DNA of 9,377 bases from CAZPWF01 sp964590725 (lineage in GTDB: Bacteria; Patescibacteriota; Saccharimonadia; Saccharimonadales; JACQNP01): contig CAZPWF010000029.1 in the NCBI GenBank assembly GCA_964590725.1, positions 1-9,377 on the forward strand. The letters run 5' to 3'. A model generated the notes under the pieces. That model did no database searches. It saw only the letters and a list, made by a program, of their open reading frames with translations, and was not told the origin of the DNA. The first letter of the stretch is position 1, and each line of letters opens with the position of its first letter. Position numbers and translations under genes: made by a program. This document shows, piece by piece, positions 6,408-9,377 of this stretch.

Positions 6408-7591
6408 TTTCTTAACGCCTCCTCATAAACCTTTATGTATTGATCCGTAATCTTATCCCATGTAAATCTTTTTTCCCACGCGTGGCGGCCTTTTTCTGCC
6501 ATCCTCTTAAGAGCTCTTTGGTCTACCAAAGTTTCTCTCAAAAGGTCCGCGCCCTTTGCTATATTTACATATGTATAGCCATCTTCACGATGCCCCGGCA
6601 AAAGTTTGCCTCCTTGCGTCCAAGCACAAATTTCTTCCGCATTTCCAACTTCAGTTGTTAAAAAAGGCAGTCCAGCTGCTGCGGCTTCAAATAAAACTAT
6701 CGGCGATGCCTCTATCATGGAGGTAAACAAAAATAGGTTAGCCAGCTTATAAAGATTTACTGTCTCAGAGCGAGTTAAATTATTGGCAATCACTATCTTA
6801 CGTCCATGTAGGCGATTTACTGGATTAAAGTTAAAGTTACGCATTTTTAACAATGCCCTACGGTACTCCCCGGCATCAAAAACATTCCCAACTAATACTA
6901 ATGTGCTATTATCTATTCCCGCCTTTTTAAAGAGCTCTATTGCATATAGCTGCCCCTTTAGACCTGTAAAGCTACCGACATGCAAAATTAGCTTACTCTT
7001 AGAGGATAATTTTAATCTCTTTAATAGTATGTTTCTATTGGAATCTGGCACATCCAAGCTCTGGAATTCATGCTCGTCTGCTCCGTTTGGAATAACTACG
7101 ATATTCTTCAGGCCATTCTTTTTAGCGTATTTTATATCTTGATAGTTATTTGAGAAAAATATTAGCTTATCATATTTCTTGAGTACCTCGGGTAACTTCG
7201 AAAAGTATTGATCATACACTGGGTTAGTTAACCCCGACAGCCCGCAAGGAACATTTACTTTTTTACCTTTTATGCGATCCGCCATTTCAAAACAAATATC
7301 AGCGGTAAAAACCTGAGCCGCGTAACACATCACAATATCAAATTTTGAATCCAGCAAGAAATCCCTGTAAGCATCTACATCACCTTTTAAGCCTAAAGCT
7401 TGATTACCGCTTGCTTTAAACTGCTTAATCTTGACGCCATTATGTATAAAATCTTCGCGATCCTCCAAATAACTCGTAGCAACGGTAACGTCATGGCCCT
7501 TTTGTACCATTCTCTCGGAAAGATGACGCACAGCTTCTTGTGCGCCGCCCATAGAGGGGTAATAAAACTCAACTGTATGCAGTATCCTCAT
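6404..7591 (-). CDS. GT4 glycosyltransferase
   Basis: A complete 395-residue GT-B enzyme, normal length for GT4. The start MRILHTVEFYYPSMGGAQEA has the Gly-Gly acceptor-side loop at 15-16. Further motifs are VIPNGADEHEF (167-177), LHVGSFTGLKGQLYAIELF (203-221), the donor-domain VLVGN (232-236) and EX7E at E294-E302 (EASPIVLFE). The following AAAAGLPFLTTEVGNAEEI closely resembles the GT4 half of the 2952-4862 fusion, suggesting related subfamilies. It starts 3 bases after the 306-residue gene's stop with no clear Shine-Dalgarno, so coupled translation is likely. It ends in TGA overlapping the next ATG, which shows that UGA is a stop in this organism. Donor and linkage cannot be told. Confidence 0.93.
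   Translation of the reverse strand: MRILHTVEFYYPSMGGAQEAVRHLSERMVQKGHDVTVATSYLEDREDFIHNGVKIKQFKASGNQALGLKGDVDAYRDFLLDSKFDIVMCYAAQVFTADICFEMADRIKGKKVNVPCGLSGLTNPVYDQYFSKLPEVLKKYDKLIFFSNNYQDIKYAKKNGLKNIVVIPNGADEHEFQSLDVPDSNRNILLKRLKLSSKSKLILHVGSFTGLKGQLYAIELFKKAGIDNSTLVLVGNVFDAGEYRRALLKMRNFNFNPVNRLHGRKIVIANNLTRSETVNLYKLANLFLFTSMIEASPIVLFEAAAAGLPFLTTEVGNAEEICAWTQGGKLLPGHREDGYTYVNIAKGADLLRETLVDQRALKRMAEKGRHAWEKRFTWDKITDQYIKVYEEALRK
6418..6424 (-). promoter_or_regulatory. Shine-Dalgarno of the FkbM-family gene
   Basis: GAGGAGG on the minus strand lies within the end of the upstream GT4 gene, 10 bases before the ATG at 6407. It supports that start and reinitiation at the ATGA overlap. Confidence 0.7.
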
Positions 7592-7594
7592 CGT

Positions 7595-8515
7595 CTATTT
7601 TGAACCATCAAGTGCTCGAATTATATTATCTAGCTTTGTAATATAGCCTTGATTAATAATCCTCGATTGTTGATATCTTATTCTCTCTGTATACTCTCGC
7701 ATGTTTAAGCTCATCGCTTTCTCAATTAATGTACTGATATCCGTCTCAATAATTGCTGAGTCTCCGAAGATATTTTTAAAATATGGGACATTTGTAACTG
7801 CAAACTGACCATAAGAAACATTTTTAAACAGCCTGCACGGCAGATAATTATTTTCTACTTGCCATTTTCCAGCAACCGCTGGAGCAAATCGGGACAATCT
7901 CATAAGCCGTATGTTTAGTTTATCTGAAGCACCTGGAATATGTTTAAAAAAGATAGCTTGTTTCTTCAAGTTTTCACGCAACGTCTCTATTTCTTTTAGG
8001 TTGCCCTGATCTAGATCATTATTCCATATGCTACCTATCCAAAAAACCACCGGTATACGATACTTTGTCGGCGACAAGAAGTTCCATGGCAATAAATCTG
8101 TACCCCAAGGCTGGTATAGGGTTTTTGTTTGGGGATTAAAGAATGTTGTCTCATTCCACTTTTCGGTTCGATTTAGTGCGGCATTTGTAAACACTTGGAG
8201 ACGGATATTATTTATGCCCTTGTCGTCCAGCTCTTGATGGAGACTTCCTATTTCATCCATATTATGTAGGCAATAGTGCGCACCTTTTACAGCTGGAAGA
8301 AATTTTGCCGACCGATTCGAACAAAATACCAACGGGTCTTTTTTGATGACATGAGCATTTTCTTTTAAATCGTCCACCCATACCACTGGTAGATTTAGCT
8401 CGCTCGCCATACGGTAAAAGTGTTCGTGAATATAACGAAAGGTATCATTTATATTGCTTCTTAGGCCCCAGAGAACAAAATTTTTATAAGGTAAAAGCTT
8501 ATGGCGATCTGTCAT
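7595..8515 (-). CDS. Unassigned protein, possibly a GT-B-like glycosyltransferase
   Basis: I do not firmly recognise this 306-residue protein. It has no signal peptide or membrane segments. Residues 12-48 look like a first Rossmann-type strand and helix (NFVLWGLRSNINDTFRYIHE, then PVVWVDD). A QPWGTDLLPWNF stretch (135-146) and VVFWIGSIWNN (156-166) resemble the inter-domain region of GT-B enzymes. CRLFKNVSYGQFAVTNVPYFKNIFGD (227-252) resembles the donor-side 'R.fe..a.G..vvt' part of the Glyco_trans_1_2/CgeB-like GT group, but no EX7E motif is present. It starts one base into the preceding methyltransferase stop (TAATG), with AGGAAG 8 bases upstream, and is followed 3 bases later by a GT4 gene. 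The context supports a glycan role. It could instead be a sugar-modifying enzyme or a non-catalytic partner. Confidence 0.6.
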   Translation of the reverse strand: MTDRHKLLPYKNFVLWGLRSNINDTFRYIHEHFYRMASELNLPVVWVDDLKENAHVIKKDPLVFCSNRSAKFLPAVKGAHYCLHNMDEIGSLHQELDDKGINNIRLQVFTNAALNRTEKWNETTFFNPQTKTLYQPWGTDLLPWNFLSPTKYRIPVVFWIGSIWNNDLDQGNLKEIETLRENLKKQAIFFKHIPGASDKLNIRLMRLSRFAPAVAGKWQVENNYLPCRLFKNVSYGQFAVTNVPYFKNIFGDSAIIETDISTLIEKAMSLNMREYTERIRYQQSRIINQGYITKLDNIIRALDGSK

Positions 8516-9255
8516 TATGCTTTCTTCCTATAAAGATAGATTTGGTATGGCGCGGTCATTTTTCCATTAGATAGATGGGATAATTTAGAATTTAGGAACC
8601 CTGTTACAATCAACCTGACTTTATTGAAGAATCGATTACTCTGCTGGCTTTCATACCAGAAATGAGCCCTACCATAAGGCTGTTTAATATGCTGCACAAA
8701 GTTTCTGTCTATTAAATACTTATCTATGTGGTTCGGTCGCATAGCATCTATGTTATGGATGTTTAAATTATCCCTATCAAAGACTTTATGATACAACCAT
8801 TGGAAATATCGAAAATTAGGAACAGTAATGAGCAATATACCTCCATCAGCTACTAAGTCTGTATGCTTTTGAAGAATATTACCGACGTCATCAAAGTGTT
8901 CGATTAGGCCAAAGCTACATACCAAATCATACTTTTTAGCCGACTCAAAGCTTAATATGTCAGCGGTCACAAATTTGTAATCTTTTACACCGTTGATCTT
9001 CATAGTTTCTGAGAATATTCGTGTATGTTTCGAGAAGTCCAAGCCAGTAATTGAATACCCATATTCTTGATAAAAATATGCCAGATAGTTCCCCGGCATT
9101 GCACCAAGCTCAATGCATGACATCCCCTGACCATTCGGAATAATGTCCTTCAGTAAGTCGTGAAAAAAAGGCTTCTTATATCTATGAGGCTTAATAGTAT
9201 GCGTTCGCTCATTCCACTCATTTTGTGCAGAGGTTTTGTACTTAACTTTACTCAT
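8515..9255 (-). CDS. Class I SAM-dependent methyltransferase
   Basis: This 246-residue protein has a Rossmann-fold methyltransferase core of the Methyltransf_11/23 kind. Motif I is CIELGAMPGNYLA (47-59), a variant of the usual E.G.G.G with Met-Pro in the middle. The acidic post-motif is GLDFS (71-75, Asp73). VTADIL (96-101) would contact adenine, YDLVCSFGLIEHF (109-121) is motif II, and LVADGGILLITVPN (134-147) is motif III. The C-terminal 90 residues, rich in aromatic residues and His, probably form the acceptor site. The ATG at 9255 has GAGGAAG 12 bases upstream and lies 6 bases after the stop of an incomplete upstream gene, so it belongs to the same run. In this setting it probably methylates a sugar or the glycan end; the substrate is unknown. 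It is unrelated in motif pattern to the FkbM-family enzyme. Confidence 0.88.
   Translation of the reverse strand: MSKVKYKTSAQNEWNERTHTIKPHRYKKPFFHDLLKDIIPNGQGMSCIELGAMPGNYLAYFYQEYGYSITGLDFSKHTRIFSETMKINGVKDYKFVTADILSFESAKKYDLVCSFGLIEHFDDVGNILQKHTDLVADGGILLITVPNFRYFQWLYHKVFDRDNLNIHNIDAMRPNHIDKYLIDRNFVQHIKQPYGRAHFWYESQQSNRFFNKVRLIVTGFLNSKLSHLSNGKMTAPYQIYLYRKKA
8524..8529 (-). promoter_or_regulatory. Shine-Dalgarno of the 306-residue gene
   Basis: AGGAAG on the minus strand lies 8 bases before the ATG at 8515, inside the end of the upstream methyltransferase gene. It supports that start and coupled translation across the TAATG junction. Confidence 0.65.
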
Positions 9256-9261
9256 TTTATA

Positions 9262-9377
9262 CTATATCTTCCTCAATGTTACGCCCGATACTCCACTCAA
9301 CATAGCAGAATCTTCTATAACTTCAAATGCAAAAGCATCTTGAAAAAAGTCCTGCAGCACATCTTCACATAATAACG
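9262..9377 (-). CDS. C-terminal end of an upstream gene, partial and unidentified
   Basis: One minus-strand frame is open from the right edge to TAG at 9262-9264, giving 37 residues that end SAMLSGVSGVTLRKI. The other two frames contain stops. The reading LLCEDVLQDFFQDAFAFEVI followed by EDS is a plausible acidic, amphipathic protein end. The stop falls 6 bases before the next ATG, matching the tight spacing of the whole run, which is the main reason to call it coding. The tail is too short to name a family. An ending of this type occurs in some SAM methyltransferases, but that is a weak impression. Confidence 0.55.
   Translation of the reverse strand, partial: LLCEDVLQDFFQDAFAFEVIEDSAMLSGVSGVTLRKI
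9268..9274 (-). promoter_or_regulatory. Probable Shine-Dalgarno of the class I methyltransferase gene
   Basis: GAGGAAG on the minus strand is 12 bases before the ATG at 9255, longer than the usual 5-9. It lies inside the last codons of the upstream gene. No better site is nearer. Confidence 0.45.

Noticed and set aside
6783..7142. Plus-strand open frame of 119 codons
   Set aside because: It lies wholly inside the well-supported minus-strand GT4 gene, has low-complexity hydrophobic content, no Shine-Dalgarno and no family motif.
1..9377. tRNA, rRNA, CRISPR array, insertion sequence or phage genes
   Set aside because: No cloverleaf, rRNA-like stretch, regularly spaced repeats, transposase or integrase motifs were seen on either strand, and coding sequence fills nearly all the window.

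Overview
The window is part of a surface-glycan biosynthesis locus. Every gene with a recognisable family is a glycosyltransferase (GT), a methyltransferase or a nucleotide-sugar enzyme. It contains no polymerase, flippase, ABC exporter, initiating phosphosugar transferase, RNA gene, CRISPR array or mobile-element gene. It reads as bacterial, with Shine-Dalgarno sites and short ATGA/TAATG gene junctions. TAA, TAG and TGA all act as stops, so UGA is not recoded. The sequence alone does not fix the organism; a lineage with compact gene packing, possibly a Patescibacteria/CPR-type genome, is a guess only.

Layout, left to right. (1) 1-712, minus: a GT4-type glycosyltransferase cut off by the left edge. 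(2) 713-758: a 46-base divergent promoter region. (3) 759-1724, plus: gmd, GDP-mannose 4,6-dehydratase, the only plus-strand gene; its stop overlaps the end of the next gene by 4 bases. (4) 1721-9255, minus: a tightly packed run of seven genes. In transcription order these are a class I methyltransferase (8515-9255), an unrecognised possibly GT-B-like protein (7595-8515), a GT4 (6404-7591), an FkbM-family methyltransferase (5691-6407), a GT11 alpha-1,2-fucosyltransferase-like enzyme (4847-5686), a two-domain GT2-GT4 fusion (2952-4862) and a GT4 mannosyltransferase-like enzyme (1721-2896). (5) 9262-9377, minus: the last 37 codons of a further upstream gene of the same run.

How the genes may work together (inference): Gmd converts GDP-mannose to GDP-4-keto-6-deoxymannose, the precursor of GDP-L-fucose and GDP-D-rhamnose. 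The GT11 enzyme would use GDP-fucose. The GT4 and GT2 enzymes would build the rest of an oligosaccharide on a lipid or protein carrier at the inner face of the membrane, and the two methyltransferases would O-methylate sugars. The enzyme that would finish GDP-fucose (Fcl/WcaG type) is not in the window and should lie outside it if the fucose model is right.

No clearly new system is visible. The items most worth a second look are the GT2-GT4 fusion, the unassigned 306-residue protein, and gmd as an inverted, more GC-rich gene facing the operon.
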